DNA of 64,000 nucleotides, taken from positions 24,139 to 88,138 of the forward strand of contig NZ_SOEB01000017.1 of assembly GCF_004365965.1 (NCBI RefSeq), in the 5' to 3' direction. Positions within the stretch are counted from its first letter, which is position 1, and every line of letters begins with the position of its first letter. This document shows positions 33,114-40,417 of the stretch, one piece after another. Both the position numbers and the translations under genes were made by a program. The notes under the pieces are model-generated. The model ran no database searches, was not told where the DNA came from, and worked only from the letters and a program-made list of their open reading frames with translations. Source of the stretch: Rhodovulum visakhapatnamense (lineage in GTDB: Bacteria; Pseudomonadota; Alphaproteobacteria; Rhodobacterales; Rhodobacteraceae).

Positions 33114-33503
33114 TCAGTAGAGAAGCGGGGCCCACCAGTCGATGGTGAGGGCTGCGAGAACGAGGATCAGGGAGGCCCAGAGAGCCGACTTGGTGATGCG
33201 CGCCGATGCTGGCCTTGCGCAGTAGGAACCGGGTTCGCAGACGGTTGGCTTGCGGAAATAGACCTGCCAGAAACCCGCCGCGATGAAGCCGAGCGCGATC
33301 ACGGCGAAGATCGGCTTGTAAGGCTCCAGAGCCGTCAGGTTGCCGATCCAGGCGCCCGAGATGCCGAGAGTCAGAAGCACCAGCGGCCCGATGCAGCAGG
33401 CCGAGGCGAGAAAGGCGCCCACCACACCGCCCGCCGCGAGCCAGCCCTTTCGGGCGGGGCGATCCGCGCCCGTGCTGTCCGTTCTGTCGTCTGTCAGCGC
33501 CAT
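33114..33503 (-). CDS. merT: Mercury transporter MerT
   Basis: 129 residues with three membrane helices. The first has the Cys pair of MerT (LASACCIGPLVLLTLG); the cytosolic loop has the second pair (KPTVCEPGSYCARP). It takes Hg(II) from MerP and brings it to the cytosol for MerA. First gene of the merTPFA operon, directly behind the MerR-type promoter. Start MALTDDRT was chosen because the longer reading runs through the promoter. Confidence 0.95.
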   Translation of the reverse strand: MALTDDRTDSTGADRPARKGWLAAGGVVGAFLASACCIGPLVLLTLGISGAWIGNLTALEPYKPIFAVIALGFIAAGFWQVYFRKPTVCEPGSYCARPASARITKSALWASLILVLAALTIDWWAPLLY

Positions 33504-33534
33504 GTCGCGCACCTCTCGTCTGTGATTGACGATG

Positions 33535-33565
33535 GGTGTAGGGTCTGTAGCAACTACAGGCTCAA
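33535..33565 (-). promoter_or_regulatory. MerR-controlled promoter of merTPFA with operator
   Basis: On the minus strand TTGAGC (-35; 33565-33560) and TACACC (-10; 33540-33535) are separated by 19 bp, the over-long spacing typical of MerR promoters. The spacer holds the dyad CTGTAG-TTG-CTACAG (33545-33559). MerR bound there would twist the DNA on Hg(II) binding and start transcription of merTPFA. Confidence 0.85.
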
Positions 33566-33579
33566 GAGGAAACTTGCCC

Positions 33580-34005
33580 ATGACCGATCACGAGCGCGAG
33601 AGCGGCTTCACACGCGGCGACCTGGCCCGGGCGACCGGCTGCAACATCGAGACGATCCGCTATTACGAGAAGACCGGCCTGCTGCCCGACCCGCCCCGCA
33701 CGGACGCCGGCTACCGGGTCTATTCCGCCGCACACGCCACACGCCTCCGCTTCATCCTGCGCGCCCGCGAACTCGGGTTCTCGATGGAGGACATCCGCGG
33801 GCTGATGGGGCTCGGCGACGGCGCCGCGCCGACCTGCGCCGAGGTCAAGGAACGGACGGAGCGGCACCTTGCCGATGTCCGCGCGAGGATCGCGGATCTT
33901 CGGCGTATCGAATCCGTCCTCGCTACAACTGCATCCAGGTGTTCGGGCGCCGAAGTCCCCGATTGTCCGGTGCTCGACGCGATTTCCAACTCGGCCGACC
34001 CATGA
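33580..34005 (+). CDS. merR: Mercury-responsive regulator MerR
   Basis: 141 residues. Winged HTH at the start (FTRGDLARATGCNIETIRYYEKTGLL), a dimerisation helix, and the three Hg(II)-binding cysteines at positions 86, 121 and 129 (APTCAEV, SRCSGAEVPDCPVL), spaced as in Tn21 MerR. It is divergent from merT and represses or activates from the shared operator. Its stop overlaps the ATG of the next phage gene (ATGA at 34002-34005), so translation of the tail gene could couple to merR. Confidence 0.95.
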   Translation: MTDHERESGFTRGDLARATGCNIETIRYYEKTGLLPDPPRTDAGYRVYSAAHATRLRFILRARELGFSMEDIRGLMGLGDGAAPTCAEVKERTERHLADVRARIADLRRIESVLATTASRCSGAEVPDCPVLDAISNSADP

Positions 34006-34418
34006 CACCTCGCGAAACCATCCTCGTCGCGCTGCACGCGCGGCTCTCGGCGCTGCCCGCCACCGCTCTGCGCGGGGACGTGCTGCCCGAGCGCATGCCG
34101 GTCGAGGGCCTGATGATCCTGCGCGATGGCGAACCAGGTGCGCCCGAAGTCACGCTGTCGCCGCTGCGCTATCACTACCAGCACCGAGCCGAGATCGAGG
34201 CGGTCGTTCAGGGTGCCGATCGCGACGCCGCCTTTGACACGCTGACCGCCAGCATCGGCGCAGCGCTCGCCGCCGACCGGACGCTGGGCGGGTTCTGCGA
34301 CTGGGTCGAGGCCGAAGCCCCGCGCCCGGTCGATCTGCCGGTCGAGGGCGCGGCGAGTCTGAAGGCCGCCGTTATCCCGGTCGTGCTGCACTATTCCACG
34401 GCCGACCCGCTGGCCTGA
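34002..34418 (+). CDS. Tail terminator/completion protein (DUF3168-like)
   Basis: 138 residues: MTPRETILVALHARLSALPATALRGDVLPERMPVEGLMILRDGEPG, then RYHYQHRAEIEAVVQGADRDAAFDTLTASIG and VPVVLHYSTAD-like C-terminal strands. This looks like the minor tail/terminator protein that precedes the tail tube gene in lambda- and HK97-like phages. In related prophages it would follow the gene now ending at 31072; here the mer cassette lies between. Confidence 0.75.
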   Translation: MTPRETILVALHARLSALPATALRGDVLPERMPVEGLMILRDGEPGAPEVTLSPLRYHYQHRAEIEAVVQGADRDAAFDTLTASIGAALAADRTLGGFCDWVEAEAPRPVDLPVEGAASLKAAVIPVVLHYSTADPLA

Positions 34419-34442
34419 CCCAACCGACCACAGGAGACGAAC

Positions 34443-35384
34443 ATGGCACGAGCCCAAGGGGCGCGAGCGCTGATGGCGCTTGCGTTCGAGACGACCTATG
34501 GAACGCCGCCCGTCAGCGGCTTCACCCGCATGCCCTTCGCCAGCACGTCGCTCGGCGCGGAGCAGCCGCTGCTGAATTCGGAGCTTCTCGGCTACGGCCG
34601 CGATCCGCTAGCGCCGATCAAGGACGCCGTGACGGCCGACGGCGACGTCGTCGTGCCGCTGGACGCCGAGGCGTTCGGCTTCTGGCTGAAGGCAGCCTTC
34701 GGCGCGCCCACGACCACGGGCGCGGAGGCCCCGTACAGCCACGAATTTCAGTCGGGGTCCTGGACGTTGCCCTCGATGTCGATCGAGACCGGCATGCCCG
34801 AGGTGCCCCGCTATGCGATGTACTCGGGCTGCGTGCTCGACCAGATCACCTGGCAGATGCAGCGCTCGGGCCTGCTCACCGCGACCGCGCGGCTGGTGGC
34901 GCAGGGCGAGACGGTCGGCACCACGACCAGTGCCGGAACGCCCGCCGCACTGGAGTTGAAGCGCTTCGGCCATTTCAACGGGGCGATCACCCGGAACGGC
35001 ACCGCCCTCGGCAATGTGGTCTCGGCCGAGATCACCTACGCCAACAACCTCGACCGGATCGAGACCATCCGCTCGGACGGCCGCATCGATGGCGCGGATC
35101 CATCCATTGCCGCGCTGACGGGCCGGATCGAGGTGCGCTTCGCCGACCAGACGCTGGTGACGCAGGCGATCAACGGCGAGGCCTGCGAGATGGAATTCGC
35201 CTACGTCCTGCCTTCAGGCGAAAGCTTCTCCTTCACCGTGCACGCCGTCTACCTGCCGCGTCCACGGATCGAGATTTCCGGGCCGCAGGGCGTCCAGGCG
35301 ACATTCGACTGGCAGGCCGCGCGCGACAGCGTCGTCGGCCGGATGTGCACCGCCACCCTCGTGAATGACGTGGAGACGTATTGA
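34443..35384 (+). CDS. Major tail tube protein
   Basis: 313 residues. Features of phage tail tube proteins: MARAQGARALMALAFETTYGTPPVSGFTRMPF at the start, beta-rich core (DGDVVVPLDAEAFGFWLKAAFGAP, CVLDQITWQMQRSGLLTATARLVAQGE) and an end with repeated strands (RIEVRFADQTLVTQAINGE, SFTVHAVYLPRPRIEISGPQG). It forms the tail tube by stacking hexamers. AGGAG stands before the start, and the stop overlaps the next gene (TGATG). Confidence 0.9.
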   Translation: MARAQGARALMALAFETTYGTPPVSGFTRMPFASTSLGAEQPLLNSELLGYGRDPLAPIKDAVTADGDVVVPLDAEAFGFWLKAAFGAPTTTGAEAPYSHEFQSGSWTLPSMSIETGMPEVPRYAMYSGCVLDQITWQMQRSGLLTATARLVAQGETVGTTTSAGTPAALELKRFGHFNGAITRNGTALGNVVSAEITYANNLDRIETIRSDGRIDGADPSIAALTGRIEVRFADQTLVTQAINGEACEMEFAYVLPSGESFSFTVHAVYLPRPRIEISGPQGVQATFDWQAARDSVVGRMCTATLVNDVETY

Positions 35385-35821
35385 TGCTGACGCTCGACCT
35401 GACCAACGCGCCGCGCTGGCATGACCTCGCCCCCGGCGTCCGGGTGCAACTGCGCCCGCTGACGACCGCCCTGATGGTCGCGACGCGCAGCGACCCCGCC
35501 GTCGAGGCGGTGCCCGAGGAGGCTTCCGACGAGGAGCGCGCCGTCGCCTTCGCCAAGGCGCTGGCGCGACGGGCTGTGCTCGGCTGGGAGGGCATCGGCG
35601 ATGCCGACGGCAACCCGATCGATCCCACCCCCGAGGCCATCGACGCGCTGCTCGACGTCTGGCCGATCTTCGAGGCCTTCCAATTGACCTACGTGTCCAA
35701 AGGCCTGCTGCTGGAACAGGAAAAAAACGCCTCCGCGCTCTCGCCGAGTGGTCCTTCGGCGGGGGCGAGCGCTACTGCGAAGCCTGCGCGCAAGCGTGCG
35801 AAGACTGCCCGACGCGCCTGA
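35384..35821 (+). CDS. Tail assembly chaperone, short form (G-like)
   Basis: 145 residues: an N-terminal domain with LTNAPRWHDLAPGVRVQLRPLTTALMVATRSD and a helical middle (DEERAVAFAKALARRAVLGWEGI, EAIDALLDVWPIFEAFQLTYV). After the slippery site the zero frame runs into a basic low-complexity tail (KPARKRAKTARRA) that is probably just read-through. Lies between the tail tube and tape measure genes, the standard place for the G/GT chaperones. Confidence 0.85.
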   Translation: MLTLDLTNAPRWHDLAPGVRVQLRPLTTALMVATRSDPAVEAVPEEASDEERAVAFAKALARRAVLGWEGIGDADGNPIDPTPEAIDALLDVWPIFEAFQLTYVSKGLLLEQEKNASALSPSGPSAGASATAKPARKRAKTARRA

Positions 35822-36048
35822 ACCGGCCGCTTACCCATGAGGGCTGGCAGGTCTGGGATCTCGTCGGCCGCCTCGGCGGTCAGTTGCGCGTGCTGCCCGG
35901 CGCGGTGGTCGGCTGGGACCTGTCCGCGGCCCTCGCTCTGGGAAATGCGCTCGGCGTCCCGCCCGCTGCTGCGGGTGAACTCTTGCCCGTCATCGAAGCG
36001 GTGATGGTGGCCAAGCTCAACGAAAAGATGGATCATTCCCATGGCTGA
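35384..36048 (+). CDS. Tail assembly chaperone, -1 frameshifted long form (GT-like)
   Basis: The same start as the short form. At 35722-35728 the heptamer A AAA AAC lies in the right frame for a -1 slip; reading then continues from base 35728 to TGA 36046-36048. The new part (about 106 residues: RLRALAEWSFGGGERYCEACAQ..., then GWQVWDLVGRLGGQLRV and a helical end) has four Cys in a possible zinc cluster. It ends eight bases inside the tape measure gene. The whole arrangement matches the conserved frameshift of tail chaperones, which keeps the tape measure soluble. Confidence 0.85.
35722..35728 (+). promoter_or_regulatory. Slippery heptamer A AAA AAC for programmed -1 frameshift
   Basis: Codons GAA AAA AAC in the zero frame; both tRNAs re-pair with AAA AAA after moving back one base. 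The sequence behind it is GC-rich and can fold, which would help. Seven consecutive A are very unusual in this GC-rich gene. Confidence 0.85.
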
Positions 36049-38458
36049 GAAGAGGGTCAGCGTCCGCCTCGCGGCCGTGGGCGGACGGCAGGTGCGCGCC
36101 GAACTCGAAGGCGTGGGCGAGGCCGGGTCGCGCGGCTTCGGACGGCTGAGCCGGGAGATGGAAGCCGCGAACGCCCGGCTCGCGGCCTTCTCGCGGCGGG
36201 TGCGGGTCGCGGCTGCCGCTGCCGTGGCCGCCGCAGCCGCTGCTGGCGTGGCGATGATCCGGTCCAGCCTGCAGACGGTCGATGCGCAGGCGAAGCTGGC
36301 GCAGTCGCTCGGCACCACCGTCGCCTCGATCCAGACGCTGGAGCGCGCGGGCGATCTGGCGGGCGTCTCCATGTCCGGCATCGAGCAGGCCACCAAGGAT
36401 CTGACGCGCCGTCTCAGTCAGGCGGCCGCCGGGACCGGCCCTGCTGCCGACGCGCTCGACCGGCTGGGGCTTTCAGCAAATGAGCTGATCGCCTTGCCGC
36501 TGGACCAGCGCGTGGGCGCGATCAACGCGGCGATCGAGAGCTTCGTGCCTGCCGCCGAGCGCGCGGCGGTCGCGGGCCAGCTCTTCGGCGAGGAAGGCTC
36601 CATCGCGATGAGCCGGATCGACACCGCGACGCTGCGCCAGGCGACAGAGGACGTCCTCGCCTTCGGGGTTGTCGTCTCCGAGCAGGACGCCGACCAGATC
36701 GAGCGGACGAACGACGCCATCTCGCGGCTCGGGTTGGTCTGGCGCGGGCTCTCGAACCAGTTGGCGGTCGCAGCGGCACCTGCGCTGGAAGCCGTCGCCG
36801 ATGCCATGGCGGCGGTGGCCAGCCGCACCGGGCCGCTCGGCATCGCGACCCGCGGTCTCTTGGACAACATCGGCCGCCTGACCACCTATGCCGCCACCTT
36901 CGCGGCGTTCCTCGCGGGACGTTGGGTCGCCGGCATGGCGGCTGCGGCGCTCTCGGTCCGGGGCCTCGCCACGGCGCTCGTTGTCCTGCGCGGGGCGCTG
37001 ATCCGCACCGGCATCGGCGCGCTGATCGTCGGCGCGGGCGAGCTCGTCTACCAGTTCACCCGGCTCGTCTCCGGCGCCGGCGGTTTCGGAGAAGCGATGT
37101 CGCTCCTGAAGGACCTCGCGGTCGAGGTCTGGGAACGCATCAGTATGGGCGCGGCGGCGGCGGGCGCGGCCGCCACGGCGATGTTCTTCGACCTGAAGGC
37201 GGATGCCGCATCGGGCATGCAGAGCGCCATCGAGAGCGTGGTGGGCTTCGGCAACACGGCCGCGAACACCTTCGAAGGCGCCTACGAGGCGATCAAGGCG
37301 ATCTGGGGCCTGCTGCCCGCCGCCATCGGCGATCTCGCGTTCCAGGCGGCCAACAGCCTGGTCGATGGCGTCGAGGCGATGCTGAACGGGGTGGTCTCGC
37401 GGATCAACGGCTTTATCGGCGGCATCAACCAGGGGCTCGAAGCGCTCGGGTCGGAGCGGCGCATATCGCTGGTTCCGGACCTCGACCTCGGCGAGATCGA
37501 GAACCGCTTCGAGGGAGCGGCGACTGCCGCAACCACGGCAGCTCAGGCGGCCTTCGATCGGGCCTTCGAGGACAATCCGCTCTCCGCGCCCGATCTCGGT
37601 CTGACCGAGGCGGCGAACAGGGCGCTCGAGTCCGCCAACCTTTACCGCGGCGCGGCGCGCGACCTGGCGGAGGGGGCCCGTGCGCCCCTCGAAAGCTGGC
37701 AGGCGCTGCGCGATGCCGTACGCGGCACCGACGAGGACGGCGCCGACGCACTGGCCGAGACCACCGCTGCGGCGGAGCGCCTGGAGACGTCCCTCGGCGA
37801 CGCCGGGCGCGCCGCAACAGATGCAGGTGTGGCGGCCGGAGCTGCTGCTGCGGTAGCGGAGCCCGCGACCGACGCGGCCGTCACCGGCTGGCGGGCGGTC
37901 ACCGCCGCGCTCTCCGACTACGCCAGCAAGGCCCGCGAGATCGGTGGCGACATCGGCCAGAGCCTCGTCGGCGCCTTCCAGTCGGCCGAGAACGCGGTGG
38001 GCCAGTTCGTGAAGACCGGCAAGCTCGACTTCCGCGATCTGGTGACGTCGCTGCTGGCCGATCTCGCCCAACTGGCGGCGCGGCGGTTCATCCTCGGGCC
38101 GATCGCCAATGCGCTCTCCGGCGTCTTCTCCGGGGCGGGCGGCATCTTCGCCAACGTCCTGCATGCGGGCGGGATGGTCGGATCGGCTGGACCCTCGCGG
38201 ATGGTCCCGGCCATGGCCTTCGCCGCCGCGCCGCGGATGCATGGTGGCGGCATGGCCGGGCTTCGTCACGACGAGGTGCCCGCGATCCTGCAGCGCGGGG
38301 AACGCGTGCTGTCGCGGCGGGAGGCACAGAGCTACGGCGCGGGCGGCGGGGTCAACGTGACCATCATGGCCCGCGACGCCGAGAGCTTCCGGCAATCGCG
38401 AACGCAGGTCGCCGCGGATATCGCCCGCGCCGTGTCGCTCGGTCGGAGGGGCATGTGA
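36041..38458 (+). CDS. Tail tape measure protein
   Basis: 805 residues, mostly helical, rich in Ala. Starts MAEKRVSVRLAAVGGRQVRAELEGVGEAGSRGFGRL, a common tape measure opening. Hydrophobic segments lie near residues 50-70 and 280-330 (FAAFLAGRWVAGMAAAALSV, LIRTGIGALIVGAGELVYQF), and the end carries MHGGGMAGLRHDEVPAILQRGERVLSRREAQ, the frequent C-terminal tape measure motif. At about 1.5 angstrom per residue the tail would be about 120 nm long. It overlaps the chaperone long form by eight bases. Confidence 0.92.
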   Translation: MAEKRVSVRLAAVGGRQVRAELEGVGEAGSRGFGRLSREMEAANARLAAFSRRVRVAAAAAVAAAAAAGVAMIRSSLQTVDAQAKLAQSLGTTVASIQTLERAGDLAGVSMSGIEQATKDLTRRLSQAAAGTGPAADALDRLGLSANELIALPLDQRVGAINAAIESFVPAAERAAVAGQLFGEEGSIAMSRIDTATLRQATEDVLAFGVVVSEQDADQIERTNDAISRLGLVWRGLSNQLAVAAAPALEAVADAMAAVASRTGPLGIATRGLLDNIGRLTTYAATFAAFLAGRWVAGMAAAALSVRGLATALVVLRGALIRTGIGALIVGAGELVYQFTRLVSGAGGFGEAMSLLKDLAVEVWERISMGAAAAGAAATAMFFDLKADAASGMQSAIESVVGFGNTAANTFEGAYEAIKAIWGLLPAAIGDLAFQAANSLVDGVEAMLNGVVSRINGFIGGINQGLEALGSERRISLVPDLDLGEIENRFEGAATAATTAAQAAFDRAFEDNPLSAPDLGLTEAANRALESANLYRGAARDLAEGARAPLESWQALRDAVRGTDEDGADALAETTAAAERLETSLGDAGRAATDAGVAAGAAAAVAEPATDAAVTGWRAVTAALSDYASKAREIGGDIGQSLVGAFQSAENAVGQFVKTGKLDFRDLVTSLLADLAQLAARRFILGPIANALSGVFSGAGGIFANVLHAGGMVGSAGPSRMVPAMAFAAAPRMHGGGMAGLRHDEVPAILQRGERVLSRREAQSYGAGGGVNVTIMARDAESFRQSRTQVAADIARAVSLGRRGM

Positions 38459-39084
38459 TGGCGTTTCACGAGGTCCGGTTTCCCGACAACATCAGCCGAG
38501 GTGCGCGGGGCGGACCGGAGCGGCGCACGCAGATCGTCGAGCTCGCCTCGGGCGACGAGGAGCGCAACGCCAGCTGGGCCAATTCGCGCCGCCGCTACGA
38601 TGTCGCCTATGGCATCCGCCGCGCCGACGATCTGGCCGCCGTCGTCGCCTTCTTCGAGGCGCGCAATGGCCGCCTGCATGGCTTCCGGTTCAAGGACTGG
38701 GGTGACCACAAGTCCTGCCTGCCTTCGGGCACGCCGTCGCCCACCGATCAGTCTATCGGCACGGGCGACGGCGCGACGACCGCCTTCCAGCTGGTCAAGC
38801 GCTACGCCTCGGGTGCGCAATCCTGGACGCGCGCCGTCGCGAAGCCGGTGACCGGAACCGCGCGCATCGCGCTCGGCGGGGTCGAGCAGCCTTCCGGCTG
38901 GTCGGTCGACACCGCCACCGGCGTCGTCACCTTCAGCACCGCGCCGGGCGCTGGCGCCGCCATCACCGCGGGCTTCGAGTTCGACGTGCCGGTCCGTTTC
39001 GACACCGACGCGCTCGACGTGACGCTCGACCTCGAGCGGCTCGGCTCGATCACCTCCATCCCGCTTCTGGAACTGCGCCGATGA
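38458..39084 (+). CDS. Distal tail protein, DUF2460 (GTA gp12-like)
   Basis: 208 residues: MAFHEVRFPDNISRGARGGPERRTQIVELASGDEERNASW, the signature start of DUF2460, with FFEARNGRLHGFRFKDWGDHKS in the middle and beta strands to the end. Its counterpart in the Rhodobacter gene transfer agent is gp12, the distal tail protein. It follows the tape measure gene and leads the typical gp12-gp13-gp14-gp15 order. Confidence 0.92.
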   Translation: MAFHEVRFPDNISRGARGGPERRTQIVELASGDEERNASWANSRRRYDVAYGIRRADDLAAVVAFFEARNGRLHGFRFKDWGDHKSCLPSGTPSPTDQSIGTGDGATTAFQLVKRYASGAQSWTRAVAKPVTGTARIALGGVEQPSGWSVDTATGVVTFSTAPGAGAAITAGFEFDVPVRFDTDALDVTLDLERLGSITSIPLLELRR

Positions 39085-39965
39085 AGTCCCTCGACCCCGA
39101 CCTGCAGGCCCATCTCGACGAGGGAACGACGACGCTCGCCTGGTGCTGGCGGATCGTGCGCGCCGACGGCACGAGTTTCGGCTTCACCGACCACGATCGG
39201 ACGCTCAGCTTCGAGGGGACGGATTTCGAGCCCGAGAGCGGGCTGACGGCCTCCGAGGTCCGTTCCGGCTCGGACCTCTCGGTCGATGCGCAGGACGCCG
39301 AGGGCGTGCTGACCTCGGACCGGATTACCGAGACCGACATCCTCGACGGCCGCTGGGATAACGCCGAGGTCGAAGTCTGGCGGGTGAACTGGGCCGACAC
39401 GAACCAGCGCGTGCTGATGCGGCGCGGGGCCATCGGCCAGATCCGGCGCGGGCGGCTGGCCTTCGTCGCCGAAGTCCGCTCGCTCGCGCATGTGCTTGGC
39501 CAGACGATCGGGCGGACGTTCCAGGCGACCTGCGATGCCGCGCTCGGCGATGCGCGCTGCGGCGTCGATCTGGAGAACCCGGCGTTCAAGGGCACGAGCG
39601 TCGTGATCGACCTTCTACGCGACCGCGCCTTCACCGCTTCGGGCCTCGGCGGCTTCGCCTCCGGCTGGTTCACCTTCGGGACCATCGAATGGACCAGTGG
39701 CTCCAACGCGGGGCGTCGGGCCGAGGTTCTCGGCCATGATGTGACGGACGGCATCGCCGTGCTGACCCTTCTCGAGGCGCCGGTGCGCGAGATCTCCGAG
39801 GGCAATGCCTTCACCATCCGTGCGGGCTGCGATAAGCGGATCGAGACCTGCGGCGCCAGGTTCGCCAACACGGCTAACTTCCGGGGGTTCCCGCACATCC
39901 CCGGCCAGGATGCCGTGCTGCGCTACGCCACCAAGGATGGCGGCCACGAGGGAGGCGTGCTGTGA
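39081..39965 (+). CDS. Tail hub protein, DUF2163 (GTA gp13-like)
   Basis: 294 residues. DUF2163 features: WRIVRADGTSFGFTDHDRTLSFEG at the start, CDAALGDARCGVDL in the middle and GCDKRIETCGARFANTANFRGFPHIPG near the end; the paired cysteines match the iron-sulfur site known for GTA gp13. It overlaps its neighbours by ATGA-like junctions. Structural part of the tail tip hub. Confidence 0.92.
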   Translation: MKSLDPDLQAHLDEGTTTLAWCWRIVRADGTSFGFTDHDRTLSFEGTDFEPESGLTASEVRSGSDLSVDAQDAEGVLTSDRITETDILDGRWDNAEVEVWRVNWADTNQRVLMRRGAIGQIRRGRLAFVAEVRSLAHVLGQTIGRTFQATCDAALGDARCGVDLENPAFKGTSVVIDLLRDRAFTASGLGGFASGWFTFGTIEWTSGSNAGRRAEVLGHDVTDGIAVLTLLEAPVREISEGNAFTIRAGCDKRIETCGARFANTANFRGFPHIPGQDAVLRYATKDGGHEGGVL

Positions 39966-40408
39966 CGCAACCTCTCGCATCGGCCGACCCCGCGCGTGTC
40001 GTCGCCGTCGCACGCTCCTGGCTCGGCACGCCGTACCACGACCAGGCCAGCCTGCGCGGCGTCGGTTGCGATTGCCTCGGGCTCGCGCGGGGGGTCTGGC
40101 GCGACGTGGTGGGGCCGGAGCCGTTCCCGATTCTGCCTTACAGCCGCGACTGGGGCGAGACCGGCCCGCGCGAGGTTCTGGCCGAAGGCGCGCGGCGCAT
40201 GATGATCGAGGTGTCGCCTGCCGAGGCCGGTCCCGGCGCGCTGGTCCTCTTCTGCATGAGGCCCCGCGCCATCGCCAAGCATGTCGGGATCCTCACCGGT
40301 CCTGCCACCTTCCTCCACGCCTATGAGCGGCTCGGCGTGATCGAGGAACCGCTCACCAATGCCTGGCGGCGGCGCATCGCCTTCGCCTTCCTCTTCCCGC
40401 AACGCTGA
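39962..40408 (+). CDS. NlpC/P60 tail-tip peptidase (GTA gp14-like)
   Basis: 148 residues starting at GTG. Catalytic Cys in GVGCDCLGLARGVWRD, His in AKHVGILTG and a following polar residue in ATFLHAYERLGV, the NlpC/P60 order. In the gene transfer agent this peptidase cuts peptidoglycan during entry. Coupled to the DUF2163 gene by GTGA. Confidence 0.92.
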   Translation: MTQPLASADPARVVAVARSWLGTPYHDQASLRGVGCDCLGLARGVWRDVVGPEPFPILPYSRDWGETGPREVLAEGARRMMIEVSPAEAGPGALVLFCMRPRAIAKHVGILTGPATFLHAYERLGVIEEPLTNAWRRRIAFAFLFPQR

Positions 40409-40417
40409 GACCCCGAC

